Shown here in pieces: positions 1 to 7,342 of a DNA stretch of 25,611 bases (positions within the stretch are counted from its first letter, which is position 1; each line of letters starts with the position of its first letter). Below the pieces are notes generated by a model that did not search any database, was not told where the DNA came from, and saw nothing but the letters and a program-made list of their open reading frames with translations. The translations under genes and the position numbers were made by a program. This stretch comes from Fusobacterium sp. (lineage in GTDB: Bacteria > Fusobacteriota > Fusobacteriia > Fusobacteriales > Fusobacteriaceae): positions 1 through 25,611 of the forward strand of contig NZ_JAWDXO010000042.1 in NCBI RefSeq assembly GCF_032477075.1, written 5' to 3'.

Positions 1-239
1 GTCAATTAGCATTATTAAATACATATAAAAATGGACAAAAAGATGGTCCTCATAGAGGTTATTATGAAAATGGGAATTTACAAACAGAAGCAACATATAA
101 AAATGGAAAATATGATGGGACTACAAAAATTTATTATGAAAATGGTCAATTATGGAGTGAATCAAAATACAAGAATGGTGAAAAAATAGCTCCAACAAAA
201 TGGTATGATGAGAATGGAAATCCTAAATCTTCTTTATAA
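1..239 (+). CDS. MORN-repeat (YwqK-type) protein, 3' end only
   Basis: The window opens inside this gene; codons begin at base 3 and the TAA is at 237-239. About 78 residues are visible, made of roughly three MORN_2-type repeats of ~22 residues with the pattern tyrosine-tyrosine, ENG, then YKNG plus a polar DG turn. Such repeats form stacked beta-hairpins and are often labelled 'toxin-antitoxin system YwqK family antitoxin'; that label rests on weak evidence and no toxin is visible here. The start, any signal peptide and the full repeat number lie outside the window. The same repeat type forms the much larger protein at 12937-14514. It is followed by a strong terminator and then by phage tail genes, so it could be host DNA or cargo within the prophage. 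Family call is solid; function unknown. Confidence 0.8.
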   Translation, partial: QLALLNTYKNGQKDGPHRGYYENGNLQTEATYKNGKYDGTTKIYYENGQLWSESKYKNGEKIAPTKWYDENGNPKSSL

Positions 240-291
240 GAAATTAGATGAAAATCTTCAATATAATTAAATAAAAATCAATAGTTATTTT

Positions 292-323
292 ACCCCTCAG
301 GTTATTCAGTTGAGGGGTTTTTT
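292..323 (+). terminator. Rho-independent terminator after the MORN gene
   Basis: An 8-bp GC-rich stem (ACCCCTCA paired with TGAGGGGT) with a ~10-base loop is followed by a run of six T. It ends the MORN gene. Only about 30 bases separate it from the next start codon, which leaves no room for a promoter in between. Confidence 0.9.
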
Positions 324-352
324 ATTTGTCAAAAGGAAGGAGGAAATAAAAA

Positions 353-2572
353 ATGACAGAAACATATTTCAAAACATTAACAGAAGTAGATATGTTTAAT
401 TTTAATGGAGTTGTAATTAATGTTACAAAAGGAACAGTTTTAACAAATATTATTGAAGATATATCACTCTCTTACTCTAATAACAGTAAAAGTATTAAAT
501 CACTTACAGCTTCTTTTTCAATAGATGATACATCTCTTATTACTACTGGAGATATTATTGAGATAAAAGCAGTTCATAAACTAAAAGAAATAGTAATATT
601 AAAAGGAAAAGCTGAATTACAAGAAAGAAAACTTAATAACAGCTTAATTCATAATCTGCAGGTAATTGTCTATGATGAAATAAAAGATTTATTTTCAAAA
701 ACTGTATCAAAAGATACTTTTGCTTTTGACAACTGGGTATATTATAAAAATAATGAAAATAATTCCTTATTATTTAATATCATAAAAGAACTTGGAATAA
801 CTGCAGATAATGTTATATTTGAAGATATAAGAGATAGTCAGACAAGGCTGATCAAGATACCTTTTATGGTATTTACAAAAGGAAATAAATGGATAGATGA
901 ACTGGAAACAGTAATAGATTGTATAAAAGGAAGAATGTACATAGATAATAACAATAAAGTAGTTATTAAAGGGGGGCTTTATAATCCAGAAGAAAATATA
1001 ATCTGCCACTTTAATCAAACAAATATCTTAAATAGTGTAACTCAAAAATATTCTTATGCAAAATACAATGGAATAAGAAAGACTTTTGATAGCTACAGCT
1101 ATTTGGAAAATCAACCTTGTTTCAATCTAGCTCAGAAAATTGAAGTAGAAGCAGGAACAACACCAGAAAATCAAAATAAAATAATGTCTATTAAATATAT
1201 AACAGATGTTATTACTCAATATAATCTTACAAAAGCTACAGGATATTATTTTAATGAACTATCTGAAAAAATAGATATTAACTTAATAGAGGGGACTCAT
1301 TATGATTTTGTATCTTTTATAAATAGTGGAGCACAGGTTAAATTTTATAATCCATATGCCTCTAAATTATATATAGAAAACTTTGAGATAAAAGGAGTAC
1401 CAGTTGTAAAATATGAAGATAATGAGAGCATTGTCAAAAATACAGATGTTGAAACAGAAGAACAGGAGAATTTTCCAACTGTAAATAAAAATAAATATAT
1501 TCAGGAAATGCAGTTTGCAACAGAAATTGCAGAGTATGAATATAGAGAAGAATGTCTTGATGGAATAGAATTATCTTTTAAAAGCTTTTTTTGTCCTTTT
1601 GTGATGATAGGAGATCTAATTGAAGTTGTGATTGATGATATAAGTACTCCTGCAAGAGTAACAAATATAAGTCATACTATTTCAAAGACAAAAGGATTTA
1701 GCAGTGAAATTACAGCAGTTAAAATTGATACTTCAGTTCAGATATTTAAATATAATACTGTAGAAAGTTTAAAATCAAATGGAGAATATATTGAGACTAT
1801 AAATAATTTACAAGATCAGATTGAAAATATAGAAGCTCCTCCAATAGATGAAGAACTATTAAATAAACTGAATGCAAAAGGATTTATTCAGGAAGCAGAA
1901 CCAACAGCAGCAGAAGAAGGTGATGTTTGGTATCAACCAAGTAGTAAAATCTTTAAAGTATGGAAAAATGGAACATGGCAGACAGCTATGGAAGATGATA
2001 TTATGCCAGCTTTAAAATCTTCAATAATGGCACAGGCAGGGGTATTCAGAATAGGAAGCAATGACACAGAAGCAGGTATATTTTTCCAATTTGATGAAGA
2101 TACAAGCAATCCAGTATTTGGAAGAACTGACCCAACAAATATTGCAAGAATAGTTATAAATAAAGATGCAGGAGTAATAATTCAAAATGCAAATAATAAG
2201 CTTGCTTTTAATGTAAAAAACCCATTGAAGCCAGCAGAAATTACAAGTCAGTTATTAATGGGAGTAACTGATCCAGAAGATACAAAACATCAAGGTACAC
2301 TTTTCCAAGTAGGGGAAGAAAATACAGGGACATATATTAAACTTGAAAATAATAAAGTTAAAACTTATATAAACAATAATCTTCTTGATAATCAACTAGA
2401 AAGAATGAATACTGGAAAATTAACTTTAACAGCAGATACAACAATAAATGGGGTATTAAAAGTATTCAATAATGACAAAGGAATAATCAGCTATAATGGG
2501 ACAAATGAAGCAAACAGCACACAAAGAATTGTAATACAGGGAGGGCAGATATTATTCCAAGAAAAAGGTTGA
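353..2572 (+). CDS. Phage tail/baseplate protein (tail-tip or hub-like), 739 aa
   Basis: A large structural protein, probably at the tail tip or baseplate. The first ~460 residues are beta-rich without transmembrane segments and resemble the tail-hub type of phage protein in layout. Residues ~469-510 look like a short coiled-coil linker. Residues ~515-545 carry a GDVWYQ...W-x-NGTWQ motif typical of small linker or carbohydrate-binding-like modules in tail proteins. The rest is repetitive beta-strand sequence rich in N, T and G, like a fibre stalk. The start is ATG at 353 behind an AAGGAGG site. The frame ends at a TGA (2570-2572) but stays open for another 111 codons, so the protein may be truncated or made in two lengths (next entry). 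Role as a tail protein is well supported by its neighbours; the exact subfamily is not assigned. Confidence 0.75.
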   Translation: MTETYFKTLTEVDMFNFNGVVINVTKGTVLTNIIEDISLSYSNNSKSIKSLTASFSIDDTSLITTGDIIEIKAVHKLKEIVILKGKAELQERKLNNSLIHNLQVIVYDEIKDLFSKTVSKDTFAFDNWVYYKNNENNSLLFNIIKELGITADNVIFEDIRDSQTRLIKIPFMVFTKGNKWIDELETVIDCIKGRMYIDNNNKVVIKGGLYNPEENIICHFNQTNILNSVTQKYSYAKYNGIRKTFDSYSYLENQPCFNLAQKIEVEAGTTPENQNKIMSIKYITDVITQYNLTKATGYYFNELSEKIDINLIEGTHYDFVSFINSGAQVKFYNPYASKLYIENFEIKGVPVVKYEDNESIVKNTDVETEEQENFPTVNKNKYIQEMQFATEIAEYEYREECLDGIELSFKSFFCPFVMIGDLIEVVIDDISTPARVTNISHTISKTKGFSSEITAVKIDTSVQIFKYNTVESLKSNGEYIETINNLQDQIENIEAPPIDEELLNKLNAKGFIQEAEPTAAEEGDVWYQPSSKIFKVWKNGTWQTAMEDDIMPALKSSIMAQAGVFRIGSNDTEAGIFFQFDEDTSNPVFGRTDPTNIARIVINKDAGVIIQNANNKLAFNVKNPLKPAEITSQLLMGVTDPEDTKHQGTLFQVGEENTGTYIKLENNKVKTYINNNLLDNQLERMNTGKLTLTADTTINGVLKVFNNDKGIISYNGTNEANSTQRIVIQGGQILFQEKG

Positions 2573-2908
2573 ATAGGTCTCTGGTACACAGTAAATGTAC
2601 TGAAAAAATATATATTTATAGAGAATATAAATATAAGGCAGATCCAAAACCAAGTAAGAGTAGTAAGATTTACCAGTCCTTACCATATAAATGATAATAG
2701 ATGGCAGACAACTAAAATAGAAGCATTGGTAAGTATAGTTGATGGGTGGACTGATAAATCAAATCTTGAAGGGGCAGAACTTGAAATACCTATGACATTA
2801 AAATTAAGAGGTGATGGATATGTTGAGATATCTACAAGTAATACAAGTTTATCGCCAAATACAATAATAAATATAATGCTTTTTGAAGGAGATATAAGAG
2901 AAAGTTAG
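2573..2908 (+). CDS. In-frame continuation of the tail protein beyond the UGA (readthrough extension or nonsense remnant)
   Basis: Directly after the TGA at 2570-2572 the same frame is open for 111 codons to TAG at 2906-2908. The first ~50 codons contain no ATG. The first plausible start is a TTG at 2726 with no convincing ribosome site, so an independent 60-residue gene from there is unlikely. Read through, the gene 353-2908 would give 851 residues. A single base change (TGG to TGA) would explain the interruption, restoring a tryptophan in a WIGLW context. The extension begins with a basic, aromatic stretch and ends in a beta-rich segment rich in T, S and N, as expected for a tail-protein C-terminus. 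Possible readings are a disabled prophage gene, programmed UGA readthrough, or a sequencing error. The open frame is directly visible; its expression is inference. Confidence 0.6.
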   Translation: MGLWYTVNVLKKYIFIENINIRQIQNQVRVVRFTSPYHINDNRWQTTKIEALVSIVDGWTDKSNLEGAELEIPMTLKLRGDGYVEISTSNTSLSPNTIINIMLFEGDIRES

Positions 2909-2910
2909 TA

Positions 2911-2937
2911 TTTTCCAATTTTATTAAAAATGGAAAA
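2911..2937. repeat. Inverted repeat just after the interrupted tail gene
   Basis: TTTTCCA pairs with TGGAAAA, with further T/A pairs inside, giving a hairpin of ~10-11 pairs. It starts three bases after the TAG at 2908. No T-run follows, so it is not a classical terminator; it may be an RNA processing or stability hairpin in the polycistronic message. Confidence 0.45.
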
Positions 2938-2957
2938 ATTTGAAAGGAGAAATAGAA

Positions 2958-3662
2958 ATGGCATTTGCTGATTGGACTACTATTACAGATTATAATCAAG
3001 CTCTATACAAAACAAGAGCAAGTGAAAATTTTGAATTTATAATATCAGATAGTTTTAAAAATCCAGTATTTATGGTTTTTTGGAATGGGATTAAATATAA
3101 TGGAACTATTACAGGCCTTTCTCCTGTTGTTTCTAAAGTGTCTGGAACAAGATATAAAGTAGAACCATATATAAGAACACCATCACAATTAGGGCGGACA
3201 GTAACAACAGATACTGTTTCAGGTGGAGGAACTTACCAATATATAGTTGGAAATATTCCAGCTACTAGGAGAATAAGCTTTGCAGGTTATTTATATCCTA
3301 CAGGAGTTGTAGGGGCTATGAATGGAACTGTAGATATAGAAGTGTTAAATCCGCAGGACAGTTCAGTTATACAGAAATTTGAAAAAATAAATATGGCAGG
3401 AACTTCATATATGGGTAGTTACTGGTGGTTTTATGCAGTGCCACAACAATATTATAATAATGGAGTTGCTTTAAGATATACATTAACTCATACAAGGGAT
3501 TTATCATGTAAGGATATTTTTATGATAGCAATAGACAATGATTTATTCTGGAAAGATAACGGGTCAGGAGGACTTGTTTCTGATGGATATAATAAAGCTC
3601 TTGTAGCAGACGCAGAATTGACAATTCTTGTCCTAGAAAAAGGAGAAAGGGAGTTGACATAA
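2958..3662 (+). CDS. Phage tail-region protein of unknown fold, 234 aa
   Basis: Not recognised by sequence. I start it at ATG 2958 because an AAGGAG site lies ~10 bases upstream; a TTG at 2940 in the same frame would overlap that site. The protein has no signal peptide or membrane segment. It is rich in Y, T, G and aromatic residues, with a glycine-rich turn (SGGGTYQY) around residue 90 and several predicted beta strands, typical of tail or receptor-binding proteins. It lies between the large tail protein and a protein it overlaps by one base (stop and start share TAATG at 3660-3664), so the two are likely translationally coupled and may form one substructure. An assembly chaperone or accessory protein is possible. 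Phage structural role is inferred from position and composition only. Confidence 0.6.
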   Translation: MAFADWTTITDYNQALYKTRASENFEFIISDSFKNPVFMVFWNGIKYNGTITGLSPVVSKVSGTRYKVEPYIRTPSQLGRTVTTDTVSGGGTYQYIVGNIPATRRISFAGYLYPTGVVGAMNGTVDIEVLNPQDSSVIQKFEKINMAGTSYMGSYWWFYAVPQQYYNNGVALRYTLTHTRDLSCKDIFMIAIDNDLFWKDNGSGGLVSDGYNKALVADAELTILVLEKGERELT

Positions 3663-4714
3663 TGGCAGAATGGAAAACGAAAAGCAGAATAAAAAAGACG
3701 CAAATGGTAAGAATAACTGGAAATAGTGAAATAGATATACAACAGCTTTTTATAGGAACAGGAGTTGAAAAAGCACAAGTATTCACTTTAAATGATGGGA
3801 TAATTCTTGGGTCGACTTCATGTGATTATGATACTGGGTGGAGTTATGAAGGAGTAAAAGCAAAAATAACAAGCAAAGTAAAAACATGGAGTACAACCCC
3901 TGCTCTTTTCTTTGCAGATATAGAAAATAAAAGAGAACACCCTTTATATGCAGATGGAAAATTTACTACAATAACAATTCCAAGTGGATATAGTCTTTAT
4001 ACTATAGAAGTAGCGGGAAAAGGAATATTTACAGTATATGAAAATGAAGAGCCAGTGACATTTCAAATGGCAGATAACGAGACAATAACACCAGCTAAAG
4101 TATATAGAATATGCTACAAGCAAAAGGCAGAAACTGTAAATATAAGAGTATCAGGAGTAAATATATCATGGGCTTATATGTCATCATGCTACTACTTTGA
4201 AAGAACAGAAAGAAATGTAAAAAATACAGTAGTAGTGACAGAAGGAATATACGGCAATTCTAATATGGGGAATGGGCTTACAATACCAGCAACACCAGGA
4301 GAAAAGCCAGGTCCTTCAATTTATCCAGTTATTGGAAAATTGGGAATGAATGGAAATATATTTAATTTTTATTCTATGACTAAAGTTACAGATAATACAA
4401 ATGTAGAAAATATAGAAGATTTTGATCTTAGCCTTATGCAAGGATTAACACACCTATCATATCCATATGTAACTGCATTAAAAGGACCTATATTTATGAA
4501 TGGAAGAGGAATAAAATATATTCAGCTTGGCAGCAATAAAAATCCAGTTATATGGAGTGAAGGTTCAGGGTGGGTTACAGATCCAACTCTTTATATTGAT
4601 GAAGACAATTATAATACAGTTATTTTAACTATATATACAGAAGGAGGATTGGCATTCCCCATAAAAAAATATCCTTCTACTGCAAATATTGTACTTAATT
4701 TTGAGGAGGCATAA
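3662..4714 (+). CDS. Phage tail-region protein with LRR-like C-terminal module, 350 aa
   Basis: The ATG overlaps the upstream stop codon (TAATG), suggesting translational coupling. The protein is soluble and beta-rich, with paired-tyrosine and cysteine stretches near residues 165-185 and a glycine/proline-rich hinge around residue 220. Its last ~70 residues carry LGSNKNPV, then LTIYTEGG, then a proline and a hydrophobic end. The next gene, a BspA-type leucine-rich-repeat protein, ends with the equivalents LGSKGNPV and LTIYTTGG in the same order. The two proteins therefore share a C-terminal capping or tip module although their N-terminal parts look unrelated. Likely a tail-tip or receptor-binding component. 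The shared module is seen in the sequence; the function is inferred. Confidence 0.6.
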   Translation: MAEWKTKSRIKKTQMVRITGNSEIDIQQLFIGTGVEKAQVFTLNDGIILGSTSCDYDTGWSYEGVKAKITSKVKTWSTTPALFFADIENKREHPLYADGKFTTITIPSGYSLYTIEVAGKGIFTVYENEEPVTFQMADNETITPAKVYRICYKQKAETVNIRVSGVNISWAYMSSCYYFERTERNVKNTVVVTEGIYGNSNMGNGLTIPATPGEKPGPSIYPVIGKLGMNGNIFNFYSMTKVTDNTNVENIEDFDLSLMQGLTHLSYPYVTALKGPIFMNGRGIKYIQLGSNKNPVIWSEGSGWVTDPTLYIDEDNYNTVILTIYTEGGLAFPIKKYPSTANIVLNFEEA

Positions 4715-4715
4715 A

Positions 4716-5633
4716 ATGGGAAGAATTGTTTTAAGTGGAGTAGAGTTTAAATTCGAGAAAGTAAATGATGAATTAGGAGAAACAGGAGTATTAAAACAAA
4801 ATATTTTTCTTAATAATAATGGACTTACAGAAGTTGAAATGGATACTATAACAATTATAGAAAATGGAGCTTTTAAAAATTGTTCCAATTTAACAAAAGC
4901 TTTATTTCCCAAAATTATGATACTAGGAGAAGAAGCATTTTATTATTGTAGCAGTTTAACAAATATAACCTTAAATAATTCTTTGACAGAAATAAAAAAT
5001 AAGTCATTTCAAAGATGTGGCAGTTTAGGAAGTATTAATTTACCAAGCAATTTAGAAAAAATAGGAGATTTTGCTTTTGAATATGACACAAAACTAATAA
5101 TTGGCAACACTTTAAATAATTTAAAAGAAATAGGGATAGCTGCTTTTCAAAATTGCACAAGTTTAAATATAAATTTTGGAGTAGAAAAAATAACTAAAAT
5201 AGGAGAATATGCTTTTTATGGATGTGTAAATTTACAATTATCTATATTTCCACCTAATTTAAAAACACTTGAACAAGGGCAATTTTACGGTTGTGTTCTT
5301 TGTACTTTTAATTTTCTACCTAATAAATTTACAGAATTACCAAGACAAATATTTTATGGAACAGGGGTTACTTTTAAAAATTTACCATTTATAAAAAGAC
5401 TTGGAGATAATTGTCTTGGTAATTGCAAAAATTTAACAACATTAACTTTAGGAAGTAAGGGGAATCCTGTTGAATATATTACTCCTTATAATTTAACAGG
5501 GGTAGTTACTTTTGGCAGCCTTTATAATTGTACTAATTTAACAAAATTAACAATATATACAACAGGCGGACAGGCACTTGCAGGGGCTCCATGGGGGGCA
5601 ACAAATGCAGCAATAACTTATTTACCAGCATAA
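4716..5633 (+). CDS. BspA-type leucine-rich-repeat protein in a phage tail cluster, 305 aa
   Basis: The start is ATG 4716, one base after the upstream TAA, behind GAGGAGG. Residues ~45 to 285 consist of LRR_5 / BspA-type repeats of ~22-24 residues: a NCxNL or GCxNL cysteine turn, a short strand, then IGxxAF. At least seven cysteine turns are visible. The end carries the LGSKGNPV...LTIYTTGG module also found at the end of the upstream protein. BspA-type repeats are best known from adhesins of oral and gut bacteria that bind host or bacterial surfaces. There is no signal peptide or wall anchor here, and the gene lies inside a tail operon, so a virion-borne recognition protein is more likely than a cell-surface adhesin. 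Family call is strong; its place on the tail is inference. Confidence 0.85.
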   Translation: MGRIVLSGVEFKFEKVNDELGETGVLKQNIFLNNNGLTEVEMDTITIIENGAFKNCSNLTKALFPKIMILGEEAFYYCSSLTNITLNNSLTEIKNKSFQRCGSLGSINLPSNLEKIGDFAFEYDTKLIIGNTLNNLKEIGIAAFQNCTSLNINFGVEKITKIGEYAFYGCVNLQLSIFPPNLKTLEQGQFYGCVLCTFNFLPNKFTELPRQIFYGTGVTFKNLPFIKRLGDNCLGNCKNLTTLTLGSKGNPVEYITPYNLTGVVTFGSLYNCTNLTKLTIYTTGGQALAGAPWGATNAAITYLPA

Positions 5634-5647
5634 AAGGAGGGAAATTT

Positions 5648-6040
5648 ATGAAGAATTTAGGAATAATAGAAGAATTAAAGGATATCTCAACATTAACAGT
5701 AATTAAAGATCTTATAAAAGAGAGTAATCCATTAACTTTAGTTTATGAAAATGAAACCTCTGGATATGTAAAATTTGATAATGGACTAATTATTCAATGG
5801 GGGCAAAGAGAAATTACTCCTTCAACAACAATATTTATGCAAGATATATCATATCCTATATCTTTTACAAAATATTCATTACCATTTATAAGTAGATCTT
5901 ATGGTTATTCATCACCAAGTCAGAGGATGTTTTGTGCCTCATCTTTAACCACATCTACTTTTAGAATTATAATTGAATCAACTGTGCAAACAGTTCTTAA
6001 TCAAAAAGATACATATTTCTGGTTTGCAATAGGAGTGTAA
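5648..6040 (+). CDS. Short tail-tip protein with gp53-like fibre C-terminal motif, 130 aa
   Basis: ATG 5648 follows an AAAGGAGGG site; an earlier in-frame start would lie inside the previous gene. Residues 1-20 (MKNLGIIEELKDISTL) nearly match the start of the next protein. Around residues 38-55 it has GYVKFDNGLIIQWG, the hallmark of the C-terminal domain of many phage tail fibres (gp53-like domain), whose trimer forms the receptor-binding tip. The remainder (VTFP-like strands, serine/tyrosine-rich loops, an aromatic FWFAIG end) fits that fold. So it appears to be a fibre tip reduced to a short attachment peptide plus a head, with no stalk. Probably a receptor-binding protein. The motif is clear, while assembly on the tail is inference. 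Confidence 0.75.
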   Translation: MKNLGIIEELKDISTLTVIKDLIKESNPLTLVYENETSGYVKFDNGLIIQWGQREITPSTTIFMQDISYPISFTKYSLPFISRSYGYSSPSQRMFCASSLTTSTFRIIIESTVQTVLNQKDTYFWFAIGV

Positions 6041-6104
6041 AATAATAAAATTGTATTCATATATAGATTAATAGCTTATTTAATAAATAAGAGGAGAATA
6101 AAAA

Positions 6105-6959
6105 ATGAAAAATTTAGGAAAAATTGAAAATAAAAAAGATATAGCTACATTAAGTAATATAATTGAAATTCCATATGGTGGAATAATAACAGTTCCAAAA
6201 CATGTATCTATACCAGATGGATATATTGAATGGGGAACAACTTTAAAAGCAGAAGACTATCCACATTTAGTAGATATTTTTGGAACTACCAATATAATAT
6301 TAAAACCTGTTGAAATATCTATGACAAGTAATAATAGCAGTAGTGAGTTATATATAGAAACTACAAATGATGAAACAGGGTATAATTGTGATGAAACATT
6401 TAATAATTTATGGAAAATGTTTGATAAAGATAAGGAAAATGGTTATTTTGCAGGTGATGGAGTTAGTACTACATATGAACCTCAGTATGGAAGAAGGCCA
6501 TGGTTTTTACTAAAAGGAACAGCTGTATCAGCATTATATGATATTCGTGATAAAATATCAATGATTAAAGCTACTTATAAGTGGAGACAGAACAACATAG
6601 CAGAGTATAATTCACAATCATTCTGGATGAATTTTAATTTAAATGGGATGTCTGGAAATTCTTTTAATCCAAGTTTTCAATTAATACCAGGAGAAGAATA
6701 TGAAGGAAGTTTTACTACAAATATCTTTATTGAACAATTAAATAACCAACCAGAAGAAAATAAATATATTCAGGTATCAAGTTGGGCATCAGATGCCAAA
6801 TTATTGGAAATATTTGATATACAATTAGAATTACCAGTTGTTTCTAATGACTCATATATTGATATTCCTTTAGATTGGTCACCAAACCAATCTATGATAC
6901 AAAACTTACAAAGTAAATCAGTGAAATATCTTATGTATGTAGGAAATTCTATAAAATAG
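6105..6959 (+). CDS. Tail-tip protein with collar-like domain, 284 aa
   Basis: ATG 6105 follows AAGAGGAG. The N-terminus (MKNLGKIENKKDIATL) is a close copy of that of the preceding protein. Residues ~24-62 (GGIITVP...IPDGYIEWG...DYPHLVDIFGTT) resemble the phage tail-collar domain, in which a 'PDGW' turn and a 'Y..LF..IGTT' helix recur. The remaining ~220 residues are beta-rich, with tryptophan and asparagine patches, and end in KYLMYVGNSIK, a common ending of phage tail proteins. Likely a receptor-binding or adsorption protein attached through the same N-terminal peptide as its neighbour. A 17-base perfect palindrome (6075-6091) touches the ribosome site and could damp initiation. Collar similarity is moderate and from memory. 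Confidence 0.7.
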   Translation: MKNLGKIENKKDIATLSNIIEIPYGGIITVPKHVSIPDGYIEWGTTLKAEDYPHLVDIFGTTNIILKPVEISMTSNNSSSELYIETTNDETGYNCDETFNNLWKMFDKDKENGYFAGDGVSTTYEPQYGRRPWFLLKGTAVSALYDIRDKISMIKATYKWRQNNIAEYNSQSFWMNFNLNGMSGNSFNPSFQLIPGEEYEGSFTTNIFIEQLNNQPEENKYIQVSSWASDAKLLEIFDIQLELPVVSNDSYIDIPLDWSPNQSMIQNLQSKSVKYLMYVGNSIK

Positions 6960-6985
6960 CAAAGAAAGAAAAATGGAGGTTAAAA

Positions 6986-7162
6986 GTGGGTGAATTAATT
7001 GAGTATTTAGTAAGTTATGGAGCTTTAGGATTTATAACTGCATATTTTTTATGCAATGATTATAAAGACAGAGAAACTTACAGACAATTTATGTCAGAAT
7101 TAATGAATAAAGTAAATGAACATGAAAGAAGAATTACAGCTTTGGAAGATGAGAAAAAATAA
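6986..7162 (+). CDS. UviB/BhlA-type holin, 58 aa
   Basis: A short gene with a GTG start at 6986 preceded by GGAGGT five bases upstream. One hydrophobic segment near the N-terminus (about residues 8-24, SYGALGFITAYFL) is followed by a highly charged C-terminal helix (about residues 26-58) rich in E, K and R. This layout, and the pattern of a 'G' followed by aromatic and aliphatic residues then 'D/E-K-R-E', fits the BhlA/UviB holin-like family encoded with phages and bacteriocins. Its role would be membrane permeabilisation for lysis. It is the last gene of the phage block and is followed by a perfect hairpin. No endolysin lies next to it in this window, which is unusual; the lysin may be upstream. 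Confidence 0.7.
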   Translation: MGELIEYLVSYGALGFITAYFLCNDYKDRETYRQFMSELMNKVNEHERRITALEDEKK

Positions 7163-7164
7163 AT

Positions 7165-7202
7165 AATAGTGTTAGTATAATTTATAATACTAACACTATT
7201 TT
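7165..7202 (+). terminator. Perfect 14-bp hairpin ending the phage operon
   Basis: AATAGTGTTAGTAT (7165-7178) pairs perfectly with ATACTAACACTATT (7187-7200) across an 8-base loop. The T-run is short (four T), so it is probably a terminator but AT-rich. It begins two bases after the holin stop codon. Confidence 0.7.
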
Positions 7203-7313
7203 CATGAAATAGTAGCTATAATATTATTATGACAAATATCAAAAGCTTTAGATGTAAGTATTTATAAAAATTATATTTACTTTACTTATAAATTTTATAC
7301 TTAAATAAATAAA

Positions 7314-7340
7314 AAATACTCTTAATTTTATAGAGTATTT
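7314..7340 (-). terminator. Terminator of the GntR-family gene (bidirectional)
   Basis: A 9-bp stem AAATACTCT / AGAGTATTT with a 9-base loop. On the minus strand it lies directly after the repressor stop codon and is followed by a U-rich run; on the plus strand it is followed by seven T. It can stop transcription from both sides and insulates the phage block from the fructosamine locus. Confidence 0.8.
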
Positions 7341-7342
7341 TT

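Larger units (their letters stand above)
353..7162 (+). mobile_element. Prophage right end: tail/host-recognition and holin module
   Basis: Eight consecutive same-strand reading frames cover this stretch: a large tail/baseplate protein (interrupted near its 3' end), two unknown tail-region proteins, a leucine-rich-repeat protein, two tail-tip proteins with gp53-like and collar-like motifs, and a UviB/BhlA-type holin. Order and content match the end of a siphophage or myophage late operon. Spacing is tight, with one TAATG overlap at 3660-3664, and every start but one has a good ribosome site. No integrase, terminase, capsid, tape-measure or lysin gene lies in the window, so the left part must be upstream or absent. 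The right edge falls between the terminator at ~7202 and the converging repressor gene; I found no convincing att repeat. It could instead be a phage-tail-like particle locus; the window cannot tell. Confidence 0.8.

Noticed and set aside
1..239. MORN fragment as a toxin-antitoxin antitoxin
   Set aside because: The label comes from database naming; no toxin gene or paired architecture is visible.
2726..2908. Separate 60-residue gene starting at TTG 2726
   Set aside because: No convincing ribosome site, and the frame continues open upstream all the way to the tail-gene UGA, so it is better read as part of the tail protein.
5591..5648. Earlier in-frame start for the 130-aa tail-tip protein
   Set aside because: It would lie inside the upstream coding sequence and lose the AAAGGAGGG site directly before ATG 5648.
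353..7162. Diversity-generating retroelement driving tail-tip variation
   Set aside because: No reverse transcriptase, and no template/variable repeat pair, is seen in the window.
7203..7313. Imperfect inverted repeat near the phage border as an att site
   Set aside because: The match is patchy and AT-rich, and no second copy or integrase is in the window to support it.
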